Shown here piece after piece: positions 1 through 6,559 of a stretch of DNA of 8,301 nucleotides (its first letter is position 1; the number at the start of each line of letters is the position of its first letter). The DNA lies in assembly GCA_002331565.1 (NCBI GenBank), contig DCZC01000135.1, positions 738 through 9,038 on the forward strand, written 5' to 3'. The notes beneath the pieces are model-generated. The model was not told the DNA's origin, made no database searches, and saw only the letters and a list, made by a program, of their open reading frames with translations. Made by a program: the position numbers and the translations under genes. Source of the DNA: Gemmatimonas sp. UBA2094. GTDB taxonomy: Bacteria; Gemmatimonadota; Gemmatimonadetes; Gemmatimonadales; Gemmatimonadaceae.

Positions 1-470
1 GGGCGGGCCAGCCACTGCGCGCCGCGCTCCCCGAGCTTCATGGCCGCGAGTTTGGCGGCCACCACGTCACGCGTGAGAAAGTTGCGCTGCACGAAGTTGC
101 CGAGCGCGGTCCCGATGCGGTCTTTGCGCGACGGTACGATGGCCGTATGCGGAATGGGGATGCCCAGCGGATGGCGGAAGAGCGCCGTCACCGCGAACCA
201 GTCGGCAATGCCACCCACCATGGCGGCTTCTGCGAAGGCGCGCAGGTAGCCCAGCCACGGGTAGCGCGCTTCGAACAAGCGGGCCACGACGAACACCGCC
301 GCGACCACCACGAGCATGATGGTGGCCACGCGCTTCATCTGCACCAGCCGGACGCGACGGATCTCGTCGTCGGGGGTGATGCGCAACGCCGCCGGCAGCG
401 TCGCATCGGGCGCGGGGCCCGCTGGCGACACCGCGGCGGCGGGTTTGACGGGTGGAGTGGGTACTGTCAT
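1..470 (-). CDS. DUF445 family membrane protein, 3' end cut by window edge
   Basis: The frame is open from an ATG at 470 to the window edge, giving 156 codons with no stop; family members are usually about 400 residues, so over half lies off the left side. Residues 1-45 are a Pro/Ala-rich, then charged, cytoplasm-like leader. Residues 48-64 (IMLVVVAAVFVVARLF region) form one hydrophobic membrane segment. Residues 80-111 carry the DUF445 signature: AEAAMVGGIADWFAV, then TALFRHPLGIPIPHTAI, then the basic PSRKDRIG at 113-120 and NFVQRNFL. The start is supported by a GAGG Shine-Dalgarno five bases upstream (476-479). It lies 41 bases after the stop of the peptidase lipoprotein and is probably last, or near last, in that operon. 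DUF445 proteins (E. coli YjiN type) are inner-membrane anchored with a long alpha-helical part; their function is not established, so none is assigned. Confidence 0.85.
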   Translation of the reverse strand, partial: MTVPTPPVKPAAAVSPAGPAPDATLPAALRITPDDEIRRVRLVQMKRVATIMLVVVAAVFVVARLFEARYPWLGYLRAFAEAAMVGGIADWFAVTALFRHPLGIPIPHTAIVPSRKDRIGTALGNFVQRNFLTRDVVAAKLAAMKLGERGAQWLAR

Positions 471-511
471 GAACGCCTCACGGCCGTGTCATGACCGCCC
501 GGCATCACGTG

Positions 512-1846
512 TCAGCGGCCGCTGGCGTTGGCTGCGGCCGGACTTTCGACGGTGATGCGCGTGGGGTCGATGGGAGCAGACGCACCTGCAGGGAGATCCA
601 TGTAGATCACTACGGGTTTCCCGCTCACCTGTTCCAAACGGATCGTGACGGTGCGCGCGGCGCGCTTGGGCGTGGCCGGCGCCTCGTAGCGCCGCGTGGT
701 GCTGCCGGCCGGCACGTGCTGCTTGCCGAGTTCGTAGCGGCGGCGGGCGGCATCTCCCATGGCATCGAGGAAGTCGGCGGCGTCCACCGGCGAGTCCCAG
801 GCCGACGCCCACACCAGCGCGTTCCCCTGCGGCAGCTTGATTACGGCGTAGCGATCACCGTCCACGCCGGTGGCCGCCCGGCGCGCCAGCTCGTCGTTAC
901 GCAGGTACTGCACGAGCGCGAGGCGCGTTTCGAATTCACCGAAGGTGTTTGTGTAGAACATCGTCCCGCTCTTCGGTGCCGGCAGGGTGACCTTCACCGG
1001 CAGATCGCGCATGTCGGCGCTGCCGCCGAAATAGGCGGAGTCATTGAGGATCTGCTTGGTGCTCACGGGCAGATCGGTGAGCAGCTCCTTTTCGGGACGC
1101 GCGTTGATGAAGCGCCGCACGAAGTCCGCGCCACCGAGATACGGGAACAGCAGCCCTTCGCGCACGGCCCGGGGGGCCGACGCGAACACCGGCATGCCGA
1201 CCGATCCGTCGCGAATCAAGTCGCGGATACGATCCCAGCCTCCGGGCATCTTGAGCATAGGTCCCGCATTCTTGTCGATGCGCAGCTGCATGAACACCGC
1301 CTGCCCTTCCAGCACCGCCTGTGCAGCCACCTGACGGTCGCCGTCGTTGGTCTGCCCCTGAATGGAGTCGACCCGGACGTACTGGTCCTGCAGCGCGTGC
1401 ACGAGTTCGTGCGACACCGTCTGTGTGAGCAGCGCTTCGGGAGCGCCGTCGACCACGTACAGCACCTTGGTGGCGGGATCGTAGTAGCCCACGATCTGTT
1501 CTTCGAGGAGTCGCTGGAGCAACCCGCCAAGATTCATGGTATCGGGGATGAGCCCGAGCAGCTTGTAGACTGCCTCCTGACCGGCCACCTGCTGCTTGCC
1601 GCGCTCGCTTTCGAGTTGCTTGCGCACGAACGCGGCCACCTCGTCGCGCGAGCGCGTCTCGAGCTTGGGTGGCGTCTTGAAGGACAGCCCCATTTCGCGC
1701 TCGATCTTCGGCGCCACATCGGCCGCGAGATCGGCAAACGGACCCGCACCAGCTTTGGGCGTGTCGCCGCAGGCGGCCACGAAGGCGACCCCAGCGCAAA
1801 CGGCCAGCGCCGCGGTGCGCCGCCGCAACGTACGGAAAGTGTGCAT
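512..1846 (-). CDS. Putative lipoprotein zinc metallopeptidase (HELVH)
   Basis: A 444-residue protein with a lipoprotein signal: basic residues (RTLRRR), a hydrophobic stretch from about 12, and lipobox VAAC with the lipidated Cys at 26. The mature protein would sit on the membrane facing the periplasm. Residues 118-133 read IVGYYDPATKVLYVVD, followed by HELVHALQDQY with zinc-ligand candidates H146 and H150 and catalytic E147. A likely third ligand is E180 in AVLEGQAVF, the gluzincin arrangement (HExxH, then Glu some 30 residues on). Later landmarks are FPYLGGADFV (234-243), STKQILN (262-268) and GDRYAVI (330-336). These recur in a widespread but poorly studied class of secreted HExxH proteins; that comparison is from memory. 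The C-terminal 80 residues are Pro/Ala-rich. It starts 11 bases after the prepilin peptidase stop and shows no clear Shine-Dalgarno, so it may depend on upstream translation. Substrate is unknown. Confidence 0.8.
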   Translation of the reverse strand: MHTFRTLRRRTAALAVCAGVAFVAACGDTPKAGAGPFADLAADVAPKIEREMGLSFKTPPKLETRSRDEVAAFVRKQLESERGKQQVAGQEAVYKLLGLIPDTMNLGGLLQRLLEEQIVGYYDPATKVLYVVDGAPEALLTQTVSHELVHALQDQYVRVDSIQGQTNDGDRQVAAQAVLEGQAVFMQLRIDKNAGPMLKMPGGWDRIRDLIRDGSVGMPVFASAPRAVREGLLFPYLGGADFVRRFINARPEKELLTDLPVSTKQILNDSAYFGGSADMRDLPVKVTLPAPKSGTMFYTNTFGEFETRLALVQYLRNDELARRAATGVDGDRYAVIKLPQGNALVWASAWDSPVDAADFLDAMGDAARRRYELGKQHVPAGSTTRRYEAPATPKRAARTVTIRLEQVSGKPVVIYMDLPAGASAPIDPTRITVESPAAANASGR

Positions 1847-1857
1847 GGTGGGCAGAA

Positions 1858-2787
1858 TCAGGCGGAAAACGCGCGCTCGACGTACCAGCGGATCAGCGCA
1901 TCACCCCAAAGCAAGGTGAGCAACGCAGCAGGCGCAAGGAACACGCCGAACGGAACATCGGGAAAGGCGAACTCTTCGCCGCGCCTGCGCGTGCGGATCT
2001 TCACGATGGGCCCCACCACCATTAGGAACGTCACGGCGCCCACGAAGGCCCCCACGACGATCGTGAGCAGCGAGCGCTCGGCGCCCACTGCCGCCCCCAC
2101 CACGGCCATGAGGGTCGTATCCCCGAACCCCATCGCCTCGCGCTCGATGATCACCTCGGCGAGCCATCCGATGATGGTGATGGCACCGGCGCCGACACAG
2201 GCCCCGAGGATGGCCGGCCACGGCGTCACGAAATGCGACGGTTCGCCGAGGAACATGTTCACGATGGCGAACAGCATCACCAAGATGAGCCCCGACACCG
2301 TGAAGCCATCGGGAATGAGGTAATGCTTCGCGTCGGTGACGGCGATGCCGAAGAGCAACGTCGCGAAGGTGGCCACACGGACCGCCTCGAGGGTGAAGCC
2401 GAGGTAGTAGAACGCGGCGGCCCAGAGCCCCCCCACCAGTACCTCGACCAGCGGATATTGCAGCGAGATCGGCAGCGCGCATCCGGCGCACTTGCCGCGC
2501 AGGATGAGCCAGCTCAGCAGCGGGATGTTCTCGTACCACGTGATGGGGCGTTCGCATCGCGGGCAGCGCGAGCGCGGGGACACCACGCTCAGGTCGAGCG
2601 GCCAACGGGCGATGCACACGTTGAGAAACGACCCGAACGAGGCACCCACAAGAAACACGGGAATCATCACCAGGAGCAGTTCGGTCATCGTGAGATGGCC
2701 GATCAGCCCGCTGGTGAGTGCGCCAGTGTACTCGATACCGTCGAAGGCGGTGGTGTCGAATTGCAGCTTGGGTGGCATTCCTTGCAT
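1858..2787 (-). CDS. pilD: Type IV prepilin peptidase / N-methyltransferase (A24)
   Basis: This inner-membrane aspartic protease cleaves the leader of type IV prepilins or type II secretion pseudopilins and methylates the new N-terminus. The 309 residues show the family in order: the first membrane helix with GASFGSFLNVCIARWP (48-63), and a cytoplasmic zinc loop with C75/C78 (CPRC) and C100/C103 (CAGC) flanking ENIPLLSWLILRGKC. Next come TDAKHYLIPD (151-160) with catalytic D152, and MGFGDTTLM (219-227) with catalytic D223. About six more hydrophobic segments follow, and PFGVFLAP (279-286) lies near the end. The full zinc loop predicts a bifunctional peptidase/methylase. ATG 2787 is the longest start; ATG 2778 and ATG 2688 (residue 34, MTELLLVMIP, immediately before the first helix) are alternatives, and none has a good Shine-Dalgarno. 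It lies four bases after the methyltransferase stop. No pilin gene is in the window, so its targets are elsewhere. The symbol is by family; gspO is equally possible. Confidence 0.9.
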   Translation of the reverse strand: MQGMPPKLQFDTTAFDGIEYTGALTSGLIGHLTMTELLLVMIPVFLVGASFGSFLNVCIARWPLDLSVVSPRSRCPRCERPITWYENIPLLSWLILRGKCAGCALPISLQYPLVEVLVGGLWAAAFYYLGFTLEAVRVATFATLLFGIAVTDAKHYLIPDGFTVSGLILVMLFAIVNMFLGEPSHFVTPWPAILGACVGAGAITIIGWLAEVIIEREAMGFGDTTLMAVVGAAVGAERSLLTIVVGAFVGAVTFLMVVGPIVKIRTRRRGEEFAFPDVPFGVFLAPAALLTLLWGDALIRWYVERAFSA

Positions 2788-2791
2788 GCCG

Positions 2792-3577
2792 TCAGGACGA
2801 CTGAACCACCGGAGACGCCACGCGCAGGGCGTACAGGACGATGCCGGTGGCCACCGCGACGTTGAGCGATTCCACCCCCGGGGTCATGGGAATGCTCACC
2901 GTCCGCTGCACCGCCCGCGCCACGTGTGGCGAAAGCCCGGCCCCTTCGTTGCTCACCACCACCGCCATACGCTGGGGCAGCCGCCCCGCGGCCACTGCTG
3001 GCAACGCCTCGCCGTCCATATCGGTCGCCCAGAGCTCCACCGCGTGGGCCGAGAGAAAGGCTTCCAGCGCCTCCCACGACAGGGCGTGCACCGGGTGCTG
3101 GAAGAGCGCCCCCATGCTGCTGCGCACGACTTTGGCGTTCCAGAAGTCTACCGTCCCCGGCAGCGCGATGGTGGCACTGACGCCCAACGCTGCCGCCGTG
3201 CGCACCACCGTGCCCACGTTACCTGGGTCCTGCAGGGCATCGAGCACGAGGTAGCGTACCGGACCTGCCGGCGCTGCCAACCGTGGGTTCGGGATGGCCG
3301 CCACCGCGAGTACGCCCTGCGGGGTATCGGTATCCGCTGCGCTGTCGAGCTCCTGCTCCGTCACGGTCAGCACCGGAATGCCGCGCCCCCCTGCCGCGCC
3401 GATGAGCGCCGCCCCGCAGGGGTCGAGGTGCAGGGCCTCCGTGACGAGAATCCCCGTGACCGTCAATTCCGACGCCAGCAGCGTCTCGACCGTGCGGATC
3501 CCTTCCGCAACGAATCGCTGCTGGCGTTCACGGGCTTTTCGCCGCTGCAGGTCGCGGGCGAGTGTAAGTAGCTTCAC
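2792..3577 (-). CDS. SpoU/TrmH-family RNA 2'-O-methyltransferase
   Basis: A SPOUT-class enzyme that transfers a methyl group from S-adenosylmethionine to a ribose 2'-OH in rRNA or tRNA. From the GTG at 3577 it has 261 residues. The N-terminal part (QRRKARERQQRFVAEGIRTVE) is the RNA-substrate-binding domain typical of RlmB/TsnR-like members. The catalytic knot then shows motif 1 LDALQDPGNVGTVVRT (about 112-127), motif 2 NAKVVRSSMGALFQHP (about 147-162), NEGAGL (210-215) and motif 3 IPMTPGVESLNVAVATG (about 229-245). The frame is open up to a TTG at 3673, which would collide with the divergent gene, so a start within 3577-3613 is more likely. GTG 3577 puts VKLLTLARDLQ at the very N-terminus, whereas TTG 3613 would keep QHPVKLL, which resembles the NPxVK often seen in relatives. 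Neither has a clear Shine-Dalgarno. It is the first gene of the left operon. Exact target nucleotide cannot be told from sequence. Confidence 0.88.
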   Translation of the reverse strand: MKLLTLARDLQRRKARERQQRFVAEGIRTVETLLASELTVTGILVTEALHLDPCGAALIGAAGGRGIPVLTVTEQELDSAADTDTPQGVLAVAAIPNPRLAAPAGPVRYLVLDALQDPGNVGTVVRTAAALGVSATIALPGTVDFWNAKVVRSSMGALFQHPVHALSWEALEAFLSAHAVELWATDMDGEALPAVAAGRLPQRMAVVVSNEGAGLSPHVARAVQRTVSIPMTPGVESLNVAVATGIVLYALRVASPVVQSS

Positions 3578-3622
3578 CGGATGCTGAGGAACTCGCGGGA
3601 TTCGCGGGTACAAGTGACTGGT

Positions 3623-3650
3623 CGGCTGTCGAACGGGAGTTCGACAGCCG
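3623..3650. repeat. Perfect 12-bp inverted repeat in divergent promoter region
   Basis: The arms CGGCTGTCGAAC (3623-3634) and GTTCGACAGCCG (3639-3650) are perfectly complementary around the spacer GGGA. They lie between the divergent methyltransferase operon and the M48 protease gene, so a terminator has no obvious role here. As DNA, the inner 16 bp TCGAACGGGAGTTCGA (3629-3644) fit the TCGAAC-N4-GTTCGA form of the Gram-positive/actinobacterial LexA box. As plus-strand RNA, it would be a 12-bp hairpin closed by GGGA, which fits the GNRA tetraloop pattern. The repeat is directly visible; its role as operator or leader hairpin is inferred. Confidence 0.75.
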
Positions 3651-3705
3651 TAGCCGCAACGATAGCTGAACAATGCGCGCCTGGCGACTGGCGCCGCACG
3701 ATCGT

Positions 3706-3709
3706 GGAG
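3706..3709 (+). promoter_or_regulatory. Shine-Dalgarno GGAG setting the M48 protease start
   Basis: GGAG (within GTGGAGA) ends five bases before ATG 3715. It favours that start over the in-frame ATG at 3673, which has no such site and lies closer to the inverted repeat. Confidence 0.7.
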
Positions 3710-3714
3710 AAAAT

Positions 3715-4566
3715 ATGGCGCGACGGTTGGACGTGGGGAGCGTGAGGCGAGGCTGGGCGCGCGCGGGCCGTGGACTGCTGGCTGCCGGAATGCTGGCGGC
3801 GCTCACCGCGTGCGTCCCCGGCACCGCGCAGGAAGTGGCGATGGGCAACCAGTACGCCCAGCAGATCGAACAGCAGTTGCCGATGGTGCGCGACTTGGAG
3901 GTCGTGCGCTACATCAACGTGTTGGGCGACTCGATCGCGCGCGTGGTGGACGACCGCAGCCTCACCTGGCGTTTCAACGTGGTGGACCAGAGCGAGATCA
4001 ACGCCTTCGCGGTGCCCGGCGGGCACATCTACGTAAACCGCGGCCTCATCGAGCGCACCACCACCATGTCGGAACTCGCCGGGGTGATCGGCCACGAGAT
4101 CGCGCACGTGACGCAGCGTCACAGCATGAAGCAGATGGCCGCCGCGCAGCGGGCGAATATCGGGCTCAACGTGGGATGCATTTTGGCCCCGTCGGTCTGT
4201 CAGGGCGCGGCCGGGACGGGCATATCGGTGCTGGCTCAGGCCGGTTTCGCCAAGTTCAGCCGCGACGACGAGACCGACGCGGACAAATACGGCGTGACGT
4301 ACGTGACGCGCTCCGGCATCGACCCGCGCGGCATGCCCAGCATGTTCCGGATTCTCCTGCGCGAGCGCGAGCGCAACCCAAGCGGTGTGGAGGCATGGTT
4401 CGCCTCGCACCCGGTGGAGGAAAGCCGCATCCGCACCGCCGAAGACGAGATCGCGAAGATCGATCCGGTGGTCATCCGGTCGCTCACGCGGGACACGCGC
4501 AGCTTCCAGAACTTCAAGACCCGGCTTGCGAGCCTGCCCCGCACCCCCGCGCCAACTCGACGGTAG
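3715..4566 (+). CDS. M48-family metalloprotease lipoprotein (LoiP/YcaL-like)
   Basis: A zinc metalloprotease predicted to be lipid-anchored in the envelope, of the group that degrades misfolded or damaged outer-membrane and periplasmic proteins. From ATG 3715 it has 283 residues. A basic N-terminus is followed by GLLAAGMLAALTAC, with lipobox LTAC and Cys 33; the next residue is Val, so an inner-membrane retention Asp is absent. The M48 core follows: SEINAFAVPGGHIYVNRGL (about 93-111), GVIGHEIAHVTQRHS (124-138) with H127, E128 and H131, the third zinc-ligand candidate E186 in DDETDAD, and SHPVEESR (231-238) near the end. There is no TPR region after the protease domain, so it is shorter than BepA and closer to LoiP or YcaL. 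C155 and C162 could form a disulfide. Starting at ATG 3673 would add 14 residues before a normal signal peptide. It is transcribed alone, divergent from the methyltransferase and convergent with the nucleoside phosphorylase; the TAG stop lies inside a 12-bp tandem repeat. Confidence 0.9.
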   Translation: MARRLDVGSVRRGWARAGRGLLAAGMLAALTACVPGTAQEVAMGNQYAQQIEQQLPMVRDLEVVRYINVLGDSIARVVDDRSLTWRFNVVDQSEINAFAVPGGHIYVNRGLIERTTTMSELAGVIGHEIAHVTQRHSMKQMAAAQRANIGLNVGCILAPSVCQGAAGTGISVLAQAGFAKFSRDDETDADKYGVTYVTRSGIDPRGMPSMFRILLRERERNPSGVEAWFASHPVEESRIRTAEDEIAKIDPVVIRSLTRDTRSFQNFKTRLASLPRTPAPTRR

Positions 4567-4608
4567 ACGCGACGGCAGTCACGACGCTGAACGCGACGCC
4601 AGACGCGA
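4555..4608. repeat. Degenerate 12-bp tandem repeat across stop codon and convergent gap
   Basis: Consecutive 12-base units starting at 4555, 4567, 4579, 4591 and 4603 are ACTCGACGGTAG (4555), ACGCGACGGCAG (4567), TCACGACGCTGA (4579), ACGCGACGCCAG (4591), and a partial ACGCGA (4603). By hand count, units 1 and 2 match at 10 of 12 positions and units 2 and 4 at 11 of 12; unit 3 is worn. The period is four codons and is in phase with the M48 gene. It covers that gene's last three codons, its TAG stop and most of the gap before the phosphorylase stop. No rho-independent terminator is visible in the gap. Confidence 0.6.
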
Positions 4609-4610
4609 AC

Positions 4611-5465
4611 CTACAGGCGCCGCACGAACTCGATCACGAGGGATTCGAATCGCCCAGCCACGGCCTTGCCGGCGTCCATGACTTCCTGGTGATTCAGCTT
4701 TTCGTGCGATAACCCTGCCGCCTTGTTGGTAATGCATGACACCGCCACGGCCCGCATGCCGATGGCTCGTGCCATGATCACCTCGGGTACGGTGGACATC
4801 CCCACCGCATCGGCGCCAAGGCGCTCGAGCATTCGCACCTCGGCCGGTGTTTCGTACGTCGGCCCCAGGAGCCCGCAGTACACGCCGTCCTGCAGTGGTA
4901 CGTTCACCGCTGCTGCGGCGTCGTGCATGAGCGCGCGCAGCGCGGCGTCGTAGGGGTCGGACATGTCCGGGAACCGCTCGTCACCCGACTCGGTGGGACC
5001 GATGAGCGGATTGCGGAACATCAGGTTGATGTGGTCCGCGACGAGCATGAGATCGCCGGGCACGAACGTCCGGCGCACACCGCCGGCCGCATTGCTGGCG
5101 ACATACACCGGCGCCCCGAGGGCGTGGAGCACACGCACCGGAAACGCGGCGAGGGGCGCCTCGTGCCCCTCGTACATGTGGAAGCGGCCGGCCAGCATCA
5201 CCACGGGGCGACCGGCGAGCGTTCCATACAGCAGCTGACCGGCATGACCAGCCACCGTTGCTGTGGGGAACCCCGGCACGCGCGAAAACGGTATGCGCAC
5301 AGTGTTCTCGAGTCGATCAGCCAGCCCGCCCAACCCGGAACCGAGGACGATGCCGGCGACGGGATCGCGCCACACGGCGCCAACCGTCTGACGGATGTAG
5401 GCCGCCGCCGTCGCCGCGGCGGACACGCCCGTCTGGCCGATGGTGCGGTGCGTGCCGGCGCTCAT
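4611..5465 (-). CDS. punA: Purine nucleoside phosphorylase, 6-oxopurine-specific trimeric type
   Basis: A cytoplasmic enzyme that splits inosine and guanosine (and deoxy forms) with phosphate, giving the free base and (deoxy)ribose-1-phosphate. The 284 residues follow the human-type, low-molecular-mass family throughout: phosphate loop GSGLGG (42-47), GHAG (73-76), GRFHMYEGH (93-101) with R94 and H96, ASNAAGG (123-129), GPTYETPAEVRML (201-213) with E209, VGMSTVPEV (221-229) and ITNKAAG (245-251) with N247. E209 and N247 match the human Glu201/Asn243 pair that reads a 6-oxopurine, so adenosine should be a poor substrate. ATG 5465 is chosen because it overlaps the deaminase stop as ATGA and has GAGG four bases upstream (5470-5473). 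The frame stays open to 5642, but that stretch is Arg-rich and lies within the deaminase gene. It is the last gene of the operon and converges on the M48 gene across 44 bases. Other common symbols are deoD2 and pnp. Confidence 0.93.
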   Translation of the reverse strand: MSAGTHRTIGQTGVSAAATAAAYIRQTVGAVWRDPVAGIVLGSGLGGLADRLENTVRIPFSRVPGFPTATVAGHAGQLLYGTLAGRPVVMLAGRFHMYEGHEAPLAAFPVRVLHALGAPVYVASNAAGGVRRTFVPGDLMLVADHINLMFRNPLIGPTESGDERFPDMSDPYDAALRALMHDAAAAVNVPLQDGVYCGLLGPTYETPAEVRMLERLGADAVGMSTVPEVIMARAIGMRAVAVSCITNKAAGLSHEKLNHQEVMDAGKAVAGRFESLVIEFVRRL

Positions 5466-6559
5466 GCTTCCTCGCCGGCCGGGAGAAACACGGTGGGCAC
5501 ATCGCGGCCCAACTGCGCGAGATCCAGCACGGCGGCCTCCCGCAGCGCCATGCGCGCGGCGTAGGGCAGGAACGCCGCCTCGAAGGCGTTGAGTGCCACG
5601 GCGCTCAACGTGGCGAAATCCCAGCCGAGGTGTTCGGCACACGCCACGAACTCGTCGGTCAGCGACACGCCGCTCATCATGGTGTTGTCGGTATTTACCG
5701 TGACGAGGGCGCCCAGCCGACGATAACGCTCGATGGGGTGTTCACCGAAGGTCTTCACCACGCGCGTTTGTACGTTGCTGGTGGGACACACTTCGAGGGC
5801 GATGCGACGGTCCACCAGATAGGCTTCGAGCGCGGCATCCTCGCGCAGACGGGTGCCGTGTCCGATGCGATTGGCACCGCACTGGTGTACCGCCTCGTGA
5901 ATCGACGCGGCACCGTCGCCTTCGCCGGCGTGCACGGTAACGGCGAGATTGTTGTGCCGCACGTACTCGAAGGCCTTGGCGTGCTCGTGGGCCGGGTTGC
6001 CCACCTCGCCACCCGCGAGATCGAAGGCCACCACGCCGCGATCCTTGTACGCCACCGCCAGTTCGGCCATGTCCATGCTGTGCGGCCAGGGGAAACTCCG
6101 CAGCGAACACACGATGACCCGCGCTACCGTGCCGGTTTCCCTTTCGCCGCGCGACAGCCCGTCGAGCATCGCGTTCATCACGTCATTGCCACTGAGTCCT
6201 TCGCGGGTGTGCAGCGCGGGGCAGTAGCGCACCTCGATGTAGCGGATGCCGTCGAGGGCGGCGTCGAGCACCAGTTCGTGCGCGATGCGCTCGATCTCCA
6301 CGCCCGTCTGCATTACCGCCAGAGTGATTTCGAAGCGCGCGAGGTACTCCTCGAGATTGTGCGCGTCGTCTACGCGCATCCAGCGGGCGAGCGCATCGGC
6401 CTCGTGGTGCGGAAGTGCAATACCGCGGGCCTTACTGAGCGCCAACAAGGTGGCCGGACGCAGCGACCCGTCGAGGTGGCAATGCAGTTCCGCCTTCGGC
6501 ATGGCCCGCACCAACTCCACGAAGGCGGGGTTGATGCGCATCGTATCGGCGAGGGTCAC
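5462..6559 (-). CDS. add: Adenosine deaminase
   Basis: A zinc amidohydrolase that hydrolyses adenosine or deoxyadenosine to inosine or deoxyinosine plus ammonia in the cytoplasm. Starting at GTG 6559 it has 365 residues, usual for the family. The TIM-barrel metal and catalytic residues are in order: ELHCHLDGSLRP (24-35) with H26 and H28, FDLAGGE (179-185), VTVHAGEGD (208-215) with H210 and catalytic E213, NRIGHGTRL (230-238) with H234, EVCPTSN (256-262), and TVNTDN (287-292) with D291. The usual NTDDP of E. coli and mammalian enzymes reads NTDNTMMSG here. The start is decided by GTGA overlap with the upstream stop and by a strong Shine-Dalgarno GAGGAGG seven bases upstream. ATG 6541 is a weaker alternative. 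The longer open frame to 6844 overlaps the small upstream gene and is Arg-rich, so it is rejected. A relative, aminodeoxyfutalosine deaminase of menaquinone synthesis, shares this fold; the phosphorylase next door favours adenosine. Confidence 0.93.
   Translation of the reverse strand: MTLADTMRINPAFVELVRAMPKAELHCHLDGSLRPATLLALSKARGIALPHHEADALARWMRVDDAHNLEEYLARFEITLAVMQTGVEIERIAHELVLDAALDGIRYIEVRYCPALHTREGLSGNDVMNAMLDGLSRGERETGTVARVIVCSLRSFPWPHSMDMAELAVAYKDRGVVAFDLAGGEVGNPAHEHAKAFEYVRHNNLAVTVHAGEGDGAASIHEAVHQCGANRIGHGTRLREDAALEAYLVDRRIALEVCPTSNVQTRVVKTFGEHPIERYRRLGALVTVNTDNTMMSGVSLTDEFVACAEHLGWDFATLSAVALNAFEAAFLPYAARMALREAAVLDLAQLGRDVPTVFLPAGEEA

Noticed and set aside
479..495. Adjoining short palindromes CACGGCCGTG and GTCATGAC before the DUF445 gene
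   Set aside because: Arms of four to five bases in GC-rich sequence are expected by chance, there is no T run for a terminator, and no known operator matches.
491..2323. 610-residue plus-strand open frame antisense to the lipoprotein and prepilin peptidase
   Set aside because: It is antisense to two genes with clear family motifs, is rich in His, Arg and Gly with no domain pattern, and spans a gene junction; such frames are common opposite high-GC genes.
3552..3608. Three copies of TCGCGGG near the methyltransferase start
   Set aside because: Seven-base GC-rich matches at irregular spacing, one inside the coding region; not distinguishable from composition.
3640..3668. Possible plus-strand promoter TTCGAC with a -10 near ATAGCT
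   Set aside because: The -10 matches the consensus poorly, so no promoter is called; a start-site map would be needed.
3574..4410. 278-residue minus-strand frame opposite the M48 protease
   Set aside because: The protein is His/Arg-rich without a domain, while the plus strand carries an intact M48 protease with lipobox and zinc site.
4567..4610. Bidirectional terminator between the convergent M48 and phosphorylase genes
   Set aside because: No stable stem with a T run on either strand is visible; the gap is mostly the 12-bp repeat.
5466..5642. 59-residue N-terminal extension of the phosphorylase frame
   Set aside because: It lies inside the deaminase gene and has shadow composition; ATG 5465 has ATGA overlap and a ribosome site.
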